Counted from the stretch's first letter, positions 7,443 through 18,324 are shown. The stretch is DNA of 64,000 nt from Streptococcus australis ATCC 700641 (GCF_000186465.1 NZ_GL636091.1:1955849-2019848); one strand, 5' to 3'. Numbers and translations: made by a program. The notes: generated by a model not told the origin, from the sequence alone.

Positions 7443-9107
7443 TTAGGACGGCCGTTTTAGCAATTGTTCTGCCTGCATGCGGGCTGCTTCTGTCACATCT
7501 TCACCAGCTAGCATCTTGGCTACTTCTTCGACCCGCTCTTCATGACTGAGCAAACGAACGGTCGAAACCGTTGAAAATTCATCACTTACTTTTTCGATAA
7601 AGAACTGGTAATCGGCTGCTGCAATCACCTGAGGCAAATGAGAGATGGCTAGCACCTGTCCATAACGCCCAATCTTATAAATCTTCGAAGCAATGGCTTG
7701 AGCGACCCGACCAGATACCCCTGTATCCACCTCGTCAAAGACGATACTGGTCTTGCCTTCTTTGCGGGAAAAGGCTGACTTGATGGCCAACATGAGACGG
7801 GACAATTCCCCACCTGATGCTACTTTTACCAAAGGCTTAAAGTCCTCCCCAGGGTTGGTCGAAATATAAAACTCAACCGTTTCGTTCCCTTCACGGTTAA
7901 ATTTAGATGGGGTAAAACGCACTTGGAAACGGGCTTTTTCCATATAGAGATCCGCTAGTTCCTGCTGGATCTCTGCTTCCAGCTGCTGGGCCAAGTCATG
8001 GCGTCCTTGACTCAGTTCTTTAGCCAAGCCAACCAGCTGACCTTCCATGGACTTGAGTTCTTTCTCTAAGTCTTCAGAGGAGGTTCCCCCTCCTGTTAAT
8101 AGGCTATATTCCTTGCTAATTTGCTCCAGATAATCAAGAACATCCTTTACTTGACCGCCGTACTTACGCGTGATCGAGTGAATTAGGTCTAATCGAGCTT
8201 CTACCTGCATCAAGCGGTTGCCGTCAAAGTCCAAGCCATCTACCAGATCCTCCAAGCGTTTGGTCAGATCTTCCAGAGTATAGTAGGTCTCAGCCAGTTG
8301 GTCAGACAAGGTCTTGTATTCCGGATCATACTCTTCGATACCTTGCAGATCATTCATGGCCGATCGAACATTGCTAAGACTGGAGAAGTCTTCTGCATCC
8401 AGCATAGCGTAGGCATTGCTTAGGGTATCCGCAATCATCTTATGATTGAGCAGGCGTTGCCGTTCTTGCTCTAACTGGACATCTTCATCCAGGGACAAGG
8501 CAGCCGCCTCGATTTCCGAAATTTGGTATTCCAGCATTTCGATGCGAGCTTGGTTTTCCTGGTTATTTTTTTGGATTTGCAAGACCTGCTTGCGCAAGGA
8601 CTTGTAATTCTCAAAAGTCTCTCTATAGGCCTTCTTCGTCGCAAAAAAAGCATCTTCCCCAAAGCTATCCAGCATAGCGATATGCAATGGAGCCCGCATC
8701 AGTTCTTCCTGATCGTGCTGGCCATGAATATCTACCAAATGCTGGCCAACCGCCTTGAGAACGGAGAGGTTAACCATCTGCCCATTGATGCGACTGACAC
8801 TCCGACCATTCTGGAAAATTTCTCTGCGAATAATCAACTCCTCTGCCCATTCTAAGCCCTGCTCCTCAAAAAGCTGCTGAAGGGCACGGTTTTCATCAAT
8901 CGCAAAGAGGCCTTCAATCTCAGCCTTAGGAGCACCGTGGCGGATGACATCAGTCGTCGCCCGGCTCCCCAGCATCATATTCATAGCATCGATAATGATG
9001 GATTTTCCTGCACCAGTTTCACCGGTTAAAACCGTCATCCCCGTCTCAAAATTCAGAGCGATTTCTTCAATGATGGCAAAGTTTTTAATTGAAATTTCTA
9101 ATAGCAT
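7443..9107 (-). CDS. recN: DNA repair protein RecN
   Basis: An SMC-like ATPase that acts early at double-strand breaks. Walker A is GETGAGKS near residue 29. Long coiled coils run through residues ~150-370. The ABC signature VASGGELSRLMLA is near 428 and Walker B SIVFDEVDTGVSG near 455. The 554 residues match the family. The conserved arrangement xseAB-ispA-tlyA-argR-recN occurs across streptococci; here argR ends eight bases before recN starts. Confidence 0.96.
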   Translation of the reverse strand: MLLEISIKNFAIIEEIALNFETGMTVLTGETGAGKSIIIDAMNMMLGSRATTDVIRHGAPKAEIEGLFAIDENRALQQLFEEQGLEWAEELIIRREIFQNGRSVSRINGQMVNLSVLKAVGQHLVDIHGQHDQEELMRAPLHIAMLDSFGEDAFFATKKAYRETFENYKSLRKQVLQIQKNNQENQARIEMLEYQISEIEAAALSLDEDVQLEQERQRLLNHKMIADTLSNAYAMLDAEDFSSLSNVRSAMNDLQGIEEYDPEYKTLSDQLAETYYTLEDLTKRLEDLVDGLDFDGNRLMQVEARLDLIHSITRKYGGQVKDVLDYLEQISKEYSLLTGGGTSSEDLEKELKSMEGQLVGLAKELSQGRHDLAQQLEAEIQQELADLYMEKARFQVRFTPSKFNREGNETVEFYISTNPGEDFKPLVKVASGGELSRLMLAIKSAFSRKEGKTSIVFDEVDTGVSGRVAQAIASKIYKIGRYGQVLAISHLPQVIAAADYQFFIEKVSDEFSTVSTVRLLSHEERVEEVAKMLAGEDVTEAARMQAEQLLKRPS

Positions 9108-9114
9108 CTCTCTC

Positions 9115-9546
9115 CTACCATTCCATCAATCGTTGTTCGATAAACTGTGCCTTTTCTTCCGAGCGGGCCACAATGAAAATACTATTATCGTCTGAAATCA
9201 TACTAAAGATGATGGCATCAAAATCTTCCTGCAGATGCCGCTTGACTAAATAGGCTGTCCCTGGGACAAGCTTGAGGGTCAAAAAACTCCCCATGCGTTC
9301 AAACGATTGAAGATTATTTTCTGCTAATTTTCCACTATGTTGGACGCGTGGCAATTCATAGACATAGGCTGAACCTTTTAATGGTGTTTTAATAATCCCT
9401 AGCTCTTTAATATCACGGGAAACAGTCGCTTGTGTCGCAGAAATCCCTGCTTCTTTCAAATGCTCAACAATTGCATCCTGAGTACCGACCTTATTTTCAC
9501 GAATAAAGCGGCGTATTTTTTCTAATCGGTTTTGTTTACTATTCAT
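9115..9546 (-). CDS. argR: ArgR-family arginine repressor
   Basis: A hexameric arginine-responsive regulator. The N-terminal winged helix contains the ArgR signature ATQATVSRDIKELGIIK near residue 40, and the C-terminal domain contains the core strands that bind arginine. I chose the ATG at 9546 (MNSKQNRLEKIRRF); an upstream start at 9585 would add 13 residues unlike the family. The chosen start overlaps the end of tlyA by 8 bases with no clear ribosome site, so translation is probably coupled. Several ArgR paralogs are usual in streptococci; this is the recN-linked one. Confidence 0.9.
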   Translation of the reverse strand: MNSKQNRLEKIRRFIRENKVGTQDAIVEHLKEAGISATQATVSRDIKELGIIKTPLKGSAYVYELPRVQHSGKLAENNLQSFERMGSFLTLKLVPGTAYLVKRHLQEDFDAIIFSMISDDNSIFIVARSEEKAQFIEQRLMEW

Positions 9547-10354
9547 GTTTAAAATCAGTGTGGGCTTTGTCGACGACTGCTGCAAACTCTTGCTGATCGA
9601 GACAATTTTGCCCGGTATTTTTTTCTAAATAAAGTAAAAATTCAATATTGCCATGGCCCCCTTGAATCGGTGAATAATCCACTCCCAAGATAGAGAAGCC
9701 ATGTTCTAACGCAAAGCCTTGAACCTGTTCCAAAACGGACAGATGGACCTTAGCATCCTTGATAATCCCATTTTTCCCAATCTGCTCCCGACCAGCTTCA
9801 AACTGGGGCTTGACAAGAGCGACCACCTGGCCTCCTTCTTGTAAAATCCCATGAAGGGCAGGTAAGATGAGATTGAGGGAAATAAAACTAACATCAATGC
9901 TAGCAAAACTTGGTCTATGCTCAAAATCCTCAGACGTCGCATAGCGGAAGTTGAACTGCTCCATCGAGATGACACGAGGATCCTGACGGAGTTTCCAAGC
10001 CAACTGATTGGTCCCTACATCCACTGCATAGACCAAGGCGGCTCCATTTTGGAGCATGACATCCGTAAAGCCCCCTGTTGAGGCACCAATATCTAGCGTG
10101 ACCTTATCCTGCAAGTTAATCTCAAAAAGGTCCAAGGCCTTTTCTAACTTGAGACCACCGCGACTGACATATTTGAGTTTTTCACCCTTGAGTTTTAATT
10201 CAGTCGCTTCATCAATTTTTTCACCTGGTTTATCGAAGCGTTCGCCATTATGGACCGCAACGACCAAACCGGCCATCACACCGCGTTTAGCCTGCTCCCG
10301 GGTTTCAAATAGTCCCTGCTTGTAGGCCAGTACGTCAACTCTTTCCTTGACCAT
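9539..10354 (-). CDS. tlyA: TlyA-type rRNA 2'-O-methyltransferase
   Basis: A 271-residue TlyA/YqxC protein. An N-terminal S4 RNA-binding domain (residues 1-60, [20 protein letters not shown]) is followed by an FtsJ-like methyltransferase domain with the SAM-binding motif DIGASTGGFTDVML near residue 88. In other bacteria TlyA methylates rRNA cytidines and affects capreomycin sensitivity; some streptococcal homologs are called haemolysin-like from old annotation. It overlaps ispA by 20 bases and argR by 8. Confidence 0.92.
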   Translation of the reverse strand: MVKERVDVLAYKQGLFETREQAKRGVMAGLVVAVHNGERFDKPGEKIDEATELKLKGEKLKYVSRGGLKLEKALDLFEINLQDKVTLDIGASTGGFTDVMLQNGAALVYAVDVGTNQLAWKLRQDPRVISMEQFNFRYATSEDFEHRPSFASIDVSFISLNLILPALHGILQEGGQVVALVKPQFEAGREQIGKNGIIKDAKVHLSVLEQVQGFALEHGFSILGVDYSPIQGGHGNIEFLLYLEKNTGQNCLDQQEFAAVVDKAHTDFKHE

Positions 10355-11222
10355 GAATTCTAAGTCTTTCTATTATGTTCTTGATTCCAGTCCCTTCGAA
10401 GGAAACTTGATTAGAGATGTGATCGAGCAGGTCCTCACAGGCATCCAACTCCCGATCCAAATAAGCCTGCGCTCCATCTAGACCAAGTAGTGCTGGATAG
10501 GTTGATTTTTCAGCATGCAGGTCCTTCTGAGGGGTTTTTCCTAAAGAGGCAAAATCGGCTGTCACATCCAAAATATCATCCCGAATCTGGAAGGCCAACC
10601 CTAAATGGATGCCAATTTCCTCTAAGAGAGTCGCAACAGCTGGCTCAAGCTCTAAGAGGATTCCCGCAGCTTGGAAAGGATATGCTAGCAGTCGTCCCGT
10701 CTTATTGGCATGGATGACTTGCAACTGGTCCAAGGTCAGGCTCGCTCCTTCCCCTTCCATATCCAAGACTTGGCCTGCTACCATCCCAGCTGTCCCTGAA
10801 GCATCCGATAATAAGGCGATCAGTTGCACCTGGATAGAAGCTGGAAGATCCGCTTCTGCCACACAGCCAAAGGCATCTAAGAAGAGGGAGTCTCCTGCTA
10901 AGATGGCTAGGTCTTCCCCAAATTTTTTGTGGTTGGTCAATTGACCACGACGATAATCATCGTTATCCATCGCTGGTAAATCATCATGAATCAAGCTTCC
11001 CGTATGGATCATTTCAAGAGCGGCTGCCACCTGAAAATGAGCCTCAAGGATTGGAGCATGAAAGGCCTCTAGTAATTCCAATAAGAGCAAAGGCCGAATC
11101 CGTTTGCCCCCTGCACGGACTGAATAAAGGATGGATTCTACCAAGCGGGGAGCGATTTGTTTAGCCTCGTAGAAGCCTTCAATCTCTTTTTCAACCCCTT
11201 GCAGTTTTTCTTCTAAAATCAT
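10335..11222 (-). CDS. ispA: Polyprenyl (farnesyl/geranyl) diphosphate synthase
   Basis: Condenses IPP with allylic diphosphates for undecaprenyl and quinone-type lipid precursors. Both Asp-rich motifs are present: the first, DDLPAMDND, near residue 79 and the second, DDILD, near residue 215. The [11 protein letters not shown] region is near residue 37. The 295 residues fit IspA/FPPS. It overlaps xseB by 4 bases and tlyA by 20, so it is part of one tightly coupled transcript. Confidence 0.94.
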   Translation of the reverse strand: MILEEKLQGVEKEIEGFYEAKQIAPRLVESILYSVRAGGKRIRPLLLLELLEAFHAPILEAHFQVAAALEMIHTGSLIHDDLPAMDNDDYRRGQLTNHKKFGEDLAILAGDSLFLDAFGCVAEADLPASIQVQLIALLSDASGTAGMVAGQVLDMEGEGASLTLDQLQVIHANKTGRLLAYPFQAAGILLELEPAVATLLEEIGIHLGLAFQIRDDILDVTADFASLGKTPQKDLHAEKSTYPALLGLDGAQAYLDRELDACEDLLDHISNQVSFEGTGIKNIIERLRIHGQGKS

Positions 11223-11431
11223 ACCAGTTCCGTTTCTGAGCCATCTGCTTGCATAACCTTGACCAAGGTCTTTTCAGCCTGATCAAGCGTTTCTTGCAAG
11301 TCTTTTGATAGCTTCATTCCTTTCTGAAACTCTGAGATGGCCTCTTCGAGGGGCACTTGCCCACTTTCCAATTTTTGAACAATAGCTTCCAAATCAGCTA
11401 AATTTTCTTCAAATTTCTTTTCTTTCGACAT
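11219..11431 (-). CDS. xseB: Exodeoxyribonuclease VII small subunit
   Basis: A 70-residue XseB. The core [20 protein letters not shown] and the [12 protein letters not shown] helix are diagnostic. It wraps around XseA in the ExoVII complex, which degrades single-stranded DNA. It overlaps the end of xseA by 23 bases and the start of ispA by 4. Confidence 0.95.
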   Translation of the reverse strand: MSKEKKFEENLADLEAIVQKLESGQVPLEEAISEFQKGMKLSKDLQETLDQAEKTLVKVMQADGSETELV

Positions 11432-12749
11432 GCTTTACCTCTACTTCTACTTGCCCATCCCGCATGACTAGCGTCAAGGCATCCTTTTCTTTGATTGTAT
11501 CTACACTATCCAGAACATGATCTCCAGCCTGCACCAAGGCGTATCCTCTAGCCACGATACGACTGGTATCCAACATCAAGAGAGCTTCTGATAGGCGCTT
11601 GGCATCTGCTGCTTTTGTCTGGTAGAGCTCCTTGATTTTCAAGGTCATCAAACGCTCCATTTGGAGAATCTGGTCTCGATAGCGCTCAAGTTGATGCTGG
11701 GGCGCTTGAGAAGCCAATCGATGGCGGAGTTCTTGTAACTGGCGGCTATTTCTGGTAACTGACTCTGACACAGCCTGTTTCAGTCGCAACTGAATCTGAT
11801 CTATTTTTTGCAGATAAGAATCATACAGCCGCTCTGGTTGACGGAAGATGACCGATTGGCTTAGTTTTTGCAGTCGCTCCCGATTATATACTAGGCGGTT
11901 GCGCATAGCGGTTGCCATCCGCCCTTCCTGCTTCTGCAAATGATTGAGTAGGTCCAACTTGGTCACAGGCGTCGCTAGCTCAGCCGCAGCTGTAGGAGTG
12001 GCTGCCCGCCGATCTGCTACAAAGTCTGCCAGAGTGGTATCTGTCTCATGTCCCACACTGGAAATAATGGGAACTCTAGACTCAAAAATAGCCCGCACAA
12101 CTGGCTCTTCATTAAAGGCCCATAGGTCCTCGATGGACCCACCACCACGACCGATGATCAAGACATCTAGGTCCGTCCGAGCATTGGCTTTCTGGATATT
12201 GGCGACAATTTCTTGAGCTGCCCCCTCTCCTTGTACCTTGGTTGGAAAAAGGAGAATCTCCACACCAGGAAAACGCCGAGTAACAGTCGTAATAATATCG
12301 CGAATAACAGCCCCACTCTGACTGGTAATGACCCCAATTTTATTAGAGAACTGGGGAATGGCCTGTTTGAACTTCTCTTGAAAGAGACCTTCTTCTTGGA
12401 GTTTCTTTTTCAACTGCTCGAACTGAATGGCTAAAGCGCCCACACCATCTGGCTCCGCCTTTTCAATGACAATGGAATAACTCCCACTTGGCTCATAGAG
12501 CTGAATGCGACCAATAACATTGATCTTCATGCCTTCTTCTAGCTCAAAACCAAAACTCTTATAGATTCCAGCCCAGACAGTCGCCTGAATCACAGCCTTT
12601 TCATCCTTTAGAGAGAAATACTGGTGATTGGGACGCTTCCGAAAATTCGAAACCTGACCCGTCAAATAGACCCGCTCCAGATAGGGGTCCTTATCAAATT
12701 TTAACTTGAGGTATTTGGTCAGACTGGATACCGATAAATACTCTGACAT
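11409..12749 (-). CDS. xseA: Exodeoxyribonuclease VII large subunit
   Basis: A 446-residue XseA. An N-terminal OB-fold (residues ~1-100, [20 protein letters not shown]) binds single-stranded DNA. The catalytic domain contains [16 protein letters not shown] near residue 200 and the [20 protein letters not shown] block near 235. A long coiled coil follows. The GAAAGGGGAACC site precedes the ATG. It is the first gene of xseAB-ispA-tlyA-argR-recN. Confidence 0.96.
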   Translation of the reverse strand: MSEYLSVSSLTKYLKLKFDKDPYLERVYLTGQVSNFRKRPNHQYFSLKDEKAVIQATVWAGIYKSFGFELEEGMKINVIGRIQLYEPSGSYSIVIEKAEPDGVGALAIQFEQLKKKLQEEGLFQEKFKQAIPQFSNKIGVITSQSGAVIRDIITTVTRRFPGVEILLFPTKVQGEGAAQEIVANIQKANARTDLDVLIIGRGGGSIEDLWAFNEEPVVRAIFESRVPIISSVGHETDTTLADFVADRRAATPTAAAELATPVTKLDLLNHLQKQEGRMATAMRNRLVYNRERLQKLSQSVIFRQPERLYDSYLQKIDQIQLRLKQAVSESVTRNSRQLQELRHRLASQAPQHQLERYRDQILQMERLMTLKIKELYQTKAADAKRLSEALLMLDTSRIVARGYALVQAGDHVLDSVDTIKEKDALTLVMRDGQVEVEVKHVERKEI

Positions 12750-12822
12750 GGTTCCCCTTTCACACGGAAAATTCTAGTATAAATTATACCAAAAATAAGC
12801 GGAAAAATCTGATTCTACCTAC

Positions 12823-12860
12823 GGAAAAAGCCCCAGATTTCATCATCTGAGACTTGATTT
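12823..12860 (-). terminator. Probable nnrD terminator
   Basis: On the minus strand CTCAGAT pairs with ATCTGGG (one mismatch) around a short loop and is followed by five T. It lies just after the nnrD stop codon. Confidence 0.6.
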
Positions 12861-12861
12861 T

Positions 12862-13716
12862 TTATTGGCAGTTGGAAAGGCAAATTTCCATCATCCATTT
12901 TGGAATTTCTCGACTAATCGTGGTCGGTAAAACTACATAAGCCTCCTTACTCAAGTCATTTGCAATAGCCGAATGAAGGTAGGTCGCGACTGCCACGCGC
13001 TCATAGAGCCCAACCTGTGGAAATTGACCTGCAAACCCCGCGATCATCCCTGCCAAGGTATCGCCCATACCACCCGTTGCCTGGTAAGGACCACCAACTG
13101 TTAGTTGGTAATAATCTGCTTGCCCTTGTTGCCAAATCTTAGTCTGGGGTCCCTTTTGGACCAGAATACTTGCTGGAGGAAGTTGGGATAGAGCCAGCCT
13201 TGTTGCTTCTTCCCCTTGGTCTCCAATCGCTATACCTGACATCGCCTCCCATTCTTTTTGATGAGGAGTAAAGACCAGATGCGCTTGAGGAAGAGGCAAA
13301 GCTAAGCGCGTGTAGAGGCTAATAGCTCCGCCATCTAGAATGAGCACTTGGTGAGGCTGAACCCTGTCAAAAACTAGCTGTACAAGATGTGTCCCTAGAT
13401 CATTGTCCTTAAGACCCGGCCCTAACAAAACAACGCCTGCTTTGGCGATTTGCTCAGTCAATAACTCTTGGTCAGTCACAGCAAATGCCATAGCTTCAGG
13501 TAGCTGACTATGGAGAGCAGGGATATTCTCCTGGTCTGTCGCAACCGTGACAAGACCCGCTCCACTATGAACAGCTGCTATGGCAGCCATCATAATAGCT
13601 CCCCCGTAAGGGTAGGTTCCTCCAATCAAGAGAAGACGACCATAGTCTCCCTTGTGGGAGTCTGACGGACGACTAACAATAACTTGTTGTAGCAATGTTT
13701 GGTCAACTCTTAGCAT
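12862..13716 (-). CDS. nnrD: ADP-dependent NAD(P)H-hydrate dehydratase
   Basis: Repairs hydrated NAD(P)H. The 284-residue protein is the YjeF C-terminal (carbohydrate-kinase-like) domain alone, without the epimerase domain. Typical blocks are GRLLLIGGTYPYGGAIMMAA near residue 27, LGPGL near 98, TPHQKEW near 150 and GMGDTLAGMIAG near 215, the last holding the catalytic Asp. It has its own 5' region and terminator. Whether an epimerase (NnrE) gene exists elsewhere cannot be seen. Confidence 0.9.
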   Translation of the reverse strand: MLRVDQTLLQQVIVSRPSDSHKGDYGRLLLIGGTYPYGGAIMMAAIAAVHSGAGLVTVATDQENIPALHSQLPEAMAFAVTDQELLTEQIAKAGVVLLGPGLKDNDLGTHLVQLVFDRVQPHQVLILDGGAISLYTRLALPLPQAHLVFTPHQKEWEAMSGIAIGDQGEEATRLALSQLPPASILVQKGPQTKIWQQGQADYYQLTVGGPYQATGGMGDTLAGMIAGFAGQFPQVGLYERVAVATYLHSAIANDLSKEAYVVLPTTISREIPKWMMEICLSNCQ

Positions 13717-13848
13717 AAGCTTTCCTTCTTTCTCTCTTTATTTTATCACGTTTAAACTAAAAAAAGGCAGGAAAGCAAGTTCCAACCTTCAAAATTTTTC
13801 TAATCATTCTACAGCTACAAATACTGTCCCGACTTCATCCAAGCTGGT

Positions 13849-14703
13849 TTATTTTTTCAAGGCCCGAACAGCTGCCTCATAGGTCTGAGACATGAGCATG
13901 GTAATCGTCATAGGACCAACGCCACCTGGTACTGGAGTGATGTAGCTCGCTAGAGGAGCTACCTGTTCATAGTCCACATCTCCACAGAGCTTCCCATTTT
14001 CGTCACGGTTCATACCGACATCAATAACGACAGCTCCCTCTTTAACAAAGTCAGCTGTAACAAATTTTGCACGACCGATTGCCACCACTAAGATATCGGC
14101 TTTTCTAGCAATTTTAGCTAAATGATGAGTCCGCGAATGGGTCAAGGTCACCGTTGCATTTTTTGCTAGAAGAAGCTGGGCCATTGGTTTTCCAACGATG
14201 TTGGAACGGCCAATGACGACTGCATTTTTCCCTTCGACATCAATATCGTATTCCCGGAACATTTCCATGATCCCAGCAGGAGTTGAGGGAACCATCACCG
14301 GATTACCTGCCCAAAGATGCCCCATATTGAGAGGGTGGAAGCCGTCAACGTCCTTATTGGGATCAATGGCTAGTAAGACAGCCTCATCATCGATATGGGC
14401 TGGTAGAGGCAACTGGACCAAAATACCATGCCAGAGCGGATCCTGATTGTAGCAATCAATGAGGGCCAATAAGTCTTCTTGGGAAATACTTTCTGGCACT
14501 CGAACGACTTCACTTCGAAATCCAGCTGCCAGAGCTGAGCGTTCTTTATTGCGGACATAGACCTGACTTGCTGGGTTTTCTCCCACCAAAATCACCACCA
14601 AACCTGGGACCTGACCTGTTTCAGCCTTTAAGCGAGCAGTTTTTTCAGCCAATTCTCCCTGTAATTTTACTGCCAAGGCCTTCCCATCAATCACATGTGT
14701 CAT
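13849..14703 (-). CDS. folD: Methylenetetrahydrofolate dehydrogenase/cyclohydrolase
   Basis: A bifunctional folate enzyme interconverting methylene-, methenyl- and formyl-THF. Conserved blocks: [13 protein letters not shown] (catalytic Lys/Tyr region) near residue 50, QLPLPAHID near 98, [17 protein letters not shown] near 164 and [16 protein letters not shown] near 262. I chose the ATG at 14703, giving 284 residues, the usual length, with AAAGAG upstream. A longer frame would need a TTG at 14724. Transcribed alone. Confidence 0.94.
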   Translation of the reverse strand: MTHVIDGKALAVKLQGELAEKTARLKAETGQVPGLVVILVGENPASQVYVRNKERSALAAGFRSEVVRVPESISQEDLLALIDCYNQDPLWHGILVQLPLPAHIDDEAVLLAIDPNKDVDGFHPLNMGHLWAGNPVMVPSTPAGIMEMFREYDIDVEGKNAVVIGRSNIVGKPMAQLLLAKNATVTLTHSRTHHLAKIARKADILVVAIGRAKFVTADFVKEGAVVIDVGMNRDENGKLCGDVDYEQVAPLASYITPVPGGVGPMTITMLMSQTYEAAVRALKK

Positions 14704-14817
14704 CTCAATCTCTTTTCTATTCAATATCTTCTCTATTATATCAGATTTGTGAACCTGTTCCTAACACTTCTTGATTAGACAAGGTTATAAGAAGAAACTA
14801 TAGCAGTTTTCTTCCAA

Positions 14818-14845
14818 CAAAAAAGAGACTAGATGCTCTAGACTC
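14818..14845 (-). terminator. Terminator after the DUF1797 gene
   Basis: GAGACTAGA, loop TGC, TCTAGACTC: a 9-bp stem followed by seven T on the minus strand. Confidence 0.85.
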
Positions 14846-14859
14846 TTGATTGATACTTC

Positions 14860-15090
14860 TTAGTACAACAATTCGTAGATTTCCATTGCAATTAAGTCAA
14901 TGCTATCGAATGTATAGGTCTCACGAGCTTCTACATCACGAAGAGTAAATACTGATCCATTTTCTTCATCATAGTTGTAAGCTACTTCAGCAACTACAAC
15001 CCCTTCACGTTCAAAATTACGTTTTAAGTTTCCACCGTCTTTCGTCATCGCTTCCAAACGGCTGATAATTCGTACCAAATGTGATTCCAT
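14860..15090 (-). CDS. DUF1797 (YkuJ-like) family protein
   Basis: A 76-residue protein matching Bacillus YkuJ in length and pattern: ISRLEAMTKDGGNLKRNFER near the start and a YTFDSIDLIAMEIYELLY C-terminus. YkuJ structures are known but the function is not. The gene is monocistronic, with its own terminator, and divergent from clpE across a 230-base gap holding the clpE promoter. Confidence 0.85.
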   Translation of the reverse strand: MESHLVRIISRLEAMTKDGGNLKRNFEREGVVVAEVAYNYDEENGSVFTLRDVEARETYTFDSIDLIAMEIYELLY

Positions 15091-15219
15091 TTTGATTCTC
15101 CTATTTACTTTCTACTCTCCTATTTTATCATAAAAGAAGGAGGAAATTCCAATAAAAATCAACTTTTCCACTTTTTTCCTCTTTATTCCATGCCTAAAAC
15201 CGAACTCCATACTAAATTC

Positions 15220-15247
15220 TTGCAAACTTTTAGAATACTGCTATAAT
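15220..15247 (+). promoter_or_regulatory. clpE promoter
   Basis: TTGCAA (15220-15225) and TATAAT (15242-15247) are separated by 16 bases. The CtsR site at 15261-15277 lies just after the expected transcription start. Confidence 0.75.
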
Positions 15248-15260
15248 GAAACTATAAAAG

Positions 15261-15277
15261 TTTGACTATTTCTGACC
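15261..15277. promoter_or_regulatory. CtsR operator of clpE
   Basis: TTTGACTATTTCTGACC; on the other strand GGTCAGAAATAGTCAAA, close to the CtsR heptad repeat (GGTCAAA repeated around a 3-base gap). It overlaps the start of the clpE transcript, the expected place for heat-shock repression. ctsR itself is not in the window. Confidence 0.8.
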
Positions 15278-15319
15278 AATAGTTTTTACACTTTTTACCC
15301 TAGAGAAAGAGGTAAGAGA

Positions 15320-17587
15320 ATGCTTTGTCAAAACTGTAAAATCAACGATTCAACCATTCATCTTTATACAAATGTGAATGGTCACCAACAACAAGTAGAC
15401 CTTTGCCAGAACTGCTATCAAATTATGAAAACCGATCCTAACAATAGTCTCCTGGCAGGATTAAACCAACAAAATCGCGGAGGGGGGGATCCTTTTGAAG
15501 ATTTCTTCAATCAACTGGGCAACTTCCAGGCTCCGCAAGAACCTCAAACCCCTCCGACCCAATCTGGAGGAGGCTATGGTGGAGGAAATGGCTATGGCTC
15601 AAATGGGAACGGACGTTCTTCAGGACCGAATAGAGCCCAAGCCAAACAACAACCAAAGGGCCTCTTAGAAGAGTTCGGAATCAATGTCACAGAAATTGCT
15701 CGTCGTGGCGATATCGATCCGGTCATTGGTCGTGATGAAGAGATTCTCCGTGTCATCGAAATCCTCAACCGTCGTACCAAAAACAACCCTGTCTTGATCG
15801 GTGAACCTGGTGTCGGGAAAACTGCTGTCGTAGAAGGCCTGGCTCAAAAGATTGTCGATGGGGATGTCCCTCATAAATTGCAAGGCAAGCAAGTTATTCG
15901 CTTAGACGTTGTTAGTCTTGTTCAAGGAACTGGGATCCGAGGCCAATTTGAAGAGCGCATGCAACAATTAATGGAGGAAATCCGTCGCCGTGAAGATGTG
16001 ATTTTATTCATCGACGAAATTCATGAAATCGTCGGTGCTGGATCTGCTGGAGACGGCAACATGGATGCTGGAAATATCCTCAAACCGGCCCTCGCTCGTG
16101 GCGAATTGCAATTAGTCGGTGCGACAACACTTAATGAATACCGGATTATCGAGAAGGATGCAGCACTTGAGCGCCGGATGCAACCCGTTAAGGTCGATGA
16201 GCCAACGGTTGAAGAAACTATCACCATCCTCAAAGGGATTCAAAAGAAATATGAGGACTACCACCACGTTCACTACACAGATGGGGCCATCGAAGCTGCA
16301 GCACTCCTCTCCAATCGCTATATCCAAGACCGCTTCTTGCCCGACAAGGCCATTGACCTCTTGGATGAAGCTGGCTCTAAGATGAATTTAACCCTCAATT
16401 TCGTCGATCCAAAGGTCATTGACCAACGCTTAATTGAAGCTGAAAATCTCAAAGCCCAGGCGACGCGTGATGAAGATTTCGAAAAAGCTGCCTACTTCCG
16501 TGACCAAATCGCTAAGTACAAAGAAATGCAAGGGCAACAGGTCACTGATCAAGATACGCCAGTCATTAGCGAAAAGACCATCGAACACATCGTCGAACAA
16601 AAGACCAATATTCCAGTTGGAGATTTGAAAGAAAAAGAACAATCCCAATTGATCAATTTGGCAGCTGATTTGAAGGCTCATGTCATCGGCCAAGATGAGG
16701 CTGTTGAAAAAATTGCTAAGGCTATCCGTCGTAATCGGGTAGGACTTGGAACGCCCAACCGTCCAATCGGTAGCTTCCTCTTTGTTGGACCGACTGGCGT
16801 CGGGAAGACAGAGTTGTCCAAACAATTGGCTATCGAACTCTTCGGTTCTGCTGATAGTATGATTCGCTTTGATATGAGCGAATACATGGAGAAACATGCT
16901 GTTGCTAAACTGGTCGGCGCCCCTCCAGGATATGTTGGTTACGAAGAAGCTGGCCAGCTGACTGAAAAGGTGCGTCGCAACCCTTACTCTCTCATTCTCT
17001 TAGATGAGGTTGAAAAGGCCCATCCTGATGTCATGCATATGTTCCTCCAAGTCTTGGATGATGGTCGCTTGACAGATGGTCAAGGACGAACAGTAAGCTT
17101 CAAAGATACCATCATCATCATGACTTCAAATGCGGGAACTGGAAAAGCCGAGGCTAACGTTGGTTTTGGGGCGGCTCGTGAAGGACGTACCAATTCTATC
17201 CTAGGTGAACTTGGAAACTTCTTTAGTCCAGAATTCATGAACCGGTTTGATGGTATTATTGAATTTAAATCCTTATCTAAAGAAAACCTCCTTCAAATCG
17301 TCACTCTTATGCTCGATGATGTCAATCAACGCCTGGCCCACAATGATATCCACCTCGATGTTACCGATAAAGTCAAGGAAAAATTGGTTGATTTGGGCTA
17401 CGATCCAAAAATGGGAGCTCGTCCACTTCGTCGTACCATTCAGGACTATATCGAAGATGCCATTACAGATTACTACTTAGAAAATCCTAGTGAAAAAGAT
17501 CTGAAGGCTGTCATGACCAGCAATGGAAAGATTTGCATTAAAGGAAAGAACAAACCTGCTAACGAGGCAGAAAAAGGAACTGAATAA
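15320..17587 (+). CDS. clpE: ATP-dependent Clp protease ATPase ClpE
   Basis: A Hsp100 unfoldase that works with ClpP. The ClpE hallmark is an N-terminal zinc finger with two CxxC pairs (CQNC at residues 3-6 and 29-32). A Gly/Asn-rich linker follows (residues ~55-110). The first AAA+ module has Walker [10 protein letters not shown] near 162. A UVR-like coiled segment is near 385 ([16 protein letters not shown]). The second AAA+ module has GPTGVGKTE near 493 and [10 protein letters not shown]. The 755 residues are normal. CtsR control is indicated upstream; repeat copy 2 follows 10 bases after the stop. Confidence 0.97.
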   Translation: MLCQNCKINDSTIHLYTNVNGHQQQVDLCQNCYQIMKTDPNNSLLAGLNQQNRGGGDPFEDFFNQLGNFQAPQEPQTPPTQSGGGYGGGNGYGSNGNGRSSGPNRAQAKQQPKGLLEEFGINVTEIARRGDIDPVIGRDEEILRVIEILNRRTKNNPVLIGEPGVGKTAVVEGLAQKIVDGDVPHKLQGKQVIRLDVVSLVQGTGIRGQFEERMQQLMEEIRRREDVILFIDEIHEIVGAGSAGDGNMDAGNILKPALARGELQLVGATTLNEYRIIEKDAALERRMQPVKVDEPTVEETITILKGIQKKYEDYHHVHYTDGAIEAAALLSNRYIQDRFLPDKAIDLLDEAGSKMNLTLNFVDPKVIDQRLIEAENLKAQATRDEDFEKAAYFRDQIAKYKEMQGQQVTDQDTPVISEKTIEHIVEQKTNIPVGDLKEKEQSQLINLAADLKAHVIGQDEAVEKIAKAIRRNRVGLGTPNRPIGSFLFVGPTGVGKTELSKQLAIELFGSADSMIRFDMSEYMEKHAVAKLVGAPPGYVGYEEAGQLTEKVRRNPYSLILLDEVEKAHPDVMHMFLQVLDDGRLTDGQGRTVSFKDTIIIMTSNAGTGKAEANVGFGAAREGRTNSILGELGNFFSPEFMNRFDGIIEFKSLSKENLLQIVTLMLDDVNQRLAHNDIHLDVTDKVKEKLVDLGYDPKMGARPLRRTIQDYIEDAITDYYLENPSEKDLKAVMTSNGKICIKGKNKPANEAEKGTE

Positions 17588-17597
17588 TCGCATTTAA

Positions 17598-17775
17598 AGT
17601 GGCTGGGACAAAAGTCCTAGCCACTCAATTGTCTTTGGATTGTCTAGCAAGACGCAGTAGTTGAGTGGGCTCTACTACGCTGCTTTCATCAGCTTTTACA
17701 GCCCTACTCAACTGTGCGGAGGTGGGACGACGAAATCGAATTCTATCGAATTACCGATTTCTGTCCCACTCTCTT
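17598..17775. repeat. 178-bp structured repeat, copy 2
   Basis: 171 of 178 positions match copy 1 (4902-5079). Two of the 7 differences are a compensatory pair in the left-end stem (AGAGGCT with AGCCTCT becomes AGTGGCT with AGCCACT). The right-end hairpin with its T-rich tail faces the same way as clpE and could act as its terminator. Confidence 0.85.
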
Positions 17776-17809
17776 ATTTTTATCTCCTACTGCTTTTTAT
17801 GTCCATCTA

Positions 17810-17818
17810 TGTTATAAT
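17810..17818 (+). promoter_or_regulatory. Extended -10 promoter of NUDIX gene
   Basis: TGTTATAAT, an extended -10 element with no convincing -35, 28 bases before the NUDIX start codon. Confidence 0.55.
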
Positions 17819-17846
17819 GATAAAAAAATAAGAAGCGAGCTTTAAT

Positions 17847-18296
17847 ATGACTGTTGCAACTTTTGGAACAAAAGAAGAAAATGTTGACTATGTCAATCGT
17901 TATGGAGTCTATGCGGTGATTCCAAATCCAGCCAAGGATAAAATCATCCTAGTCCAAGCACCTAATGGAGCTTGGTTCCTACCAGGTGGTGAAATCGAGG
18001 CAGGAGAAGATCATTTCTTGGCACTAGAGCGCGAACTGATTGAAGAATTGGGCTTCACTGCGACGATCGGCGAGTATTATGGCCAAGCAGATGAGTACTT
18101 TTACTCCAGTCACCGCGACACCCACTACTATAACCCTGCTTATATCTATGAAGTAACTGACTTTGTAGAAGCTCAAAAACCTCTAGAGGATTTCAATAAC
18201 ATTGCTTGGTTCCCAATCGATGAAGCCATTGACAGGTTAAAAAGAGGAAGTCATAAGTGGGGAATCAAAATGTGGAAATCTGCCCAAAAATTGTAA
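17847..18296 (+). CDS. NUDIX hydrolase
   Basis: A 149-residue NUDIX protein. The NUDIX box is GGEIEAGEDHFLALERELIE with EELG following, at residues ~47-71; the REhhEE core (RELIEEL) is intact, so metal-dependent pyrophosphohydrolase activity is expected. The substrate is not predictable. The N-terminal NRYGVYAVIPNPAKDKI is common to a subgroup of Firmicute NUDIX proteins. It lies between clpE and DUF1827 with its own extended -10 promoter. Confidence 0.88.
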   Translation: MTVATFGTKEENVDYVNRYGVYAVIPNPAKDKIILVQAPNGAWFLPGGEIEAGEDHFLALERELIEELGFTATIGEYYGQADEYFYSSHRDTHYYNPAYIYEVTDFVEAQKPLEDFNNIAWFPIDEAIDRLKRGSHKWGIKMWKSAQKL

Positions 18297-18324
18297 GCGA
18301 CTTCTTTCACAAAATAAAAAAAAG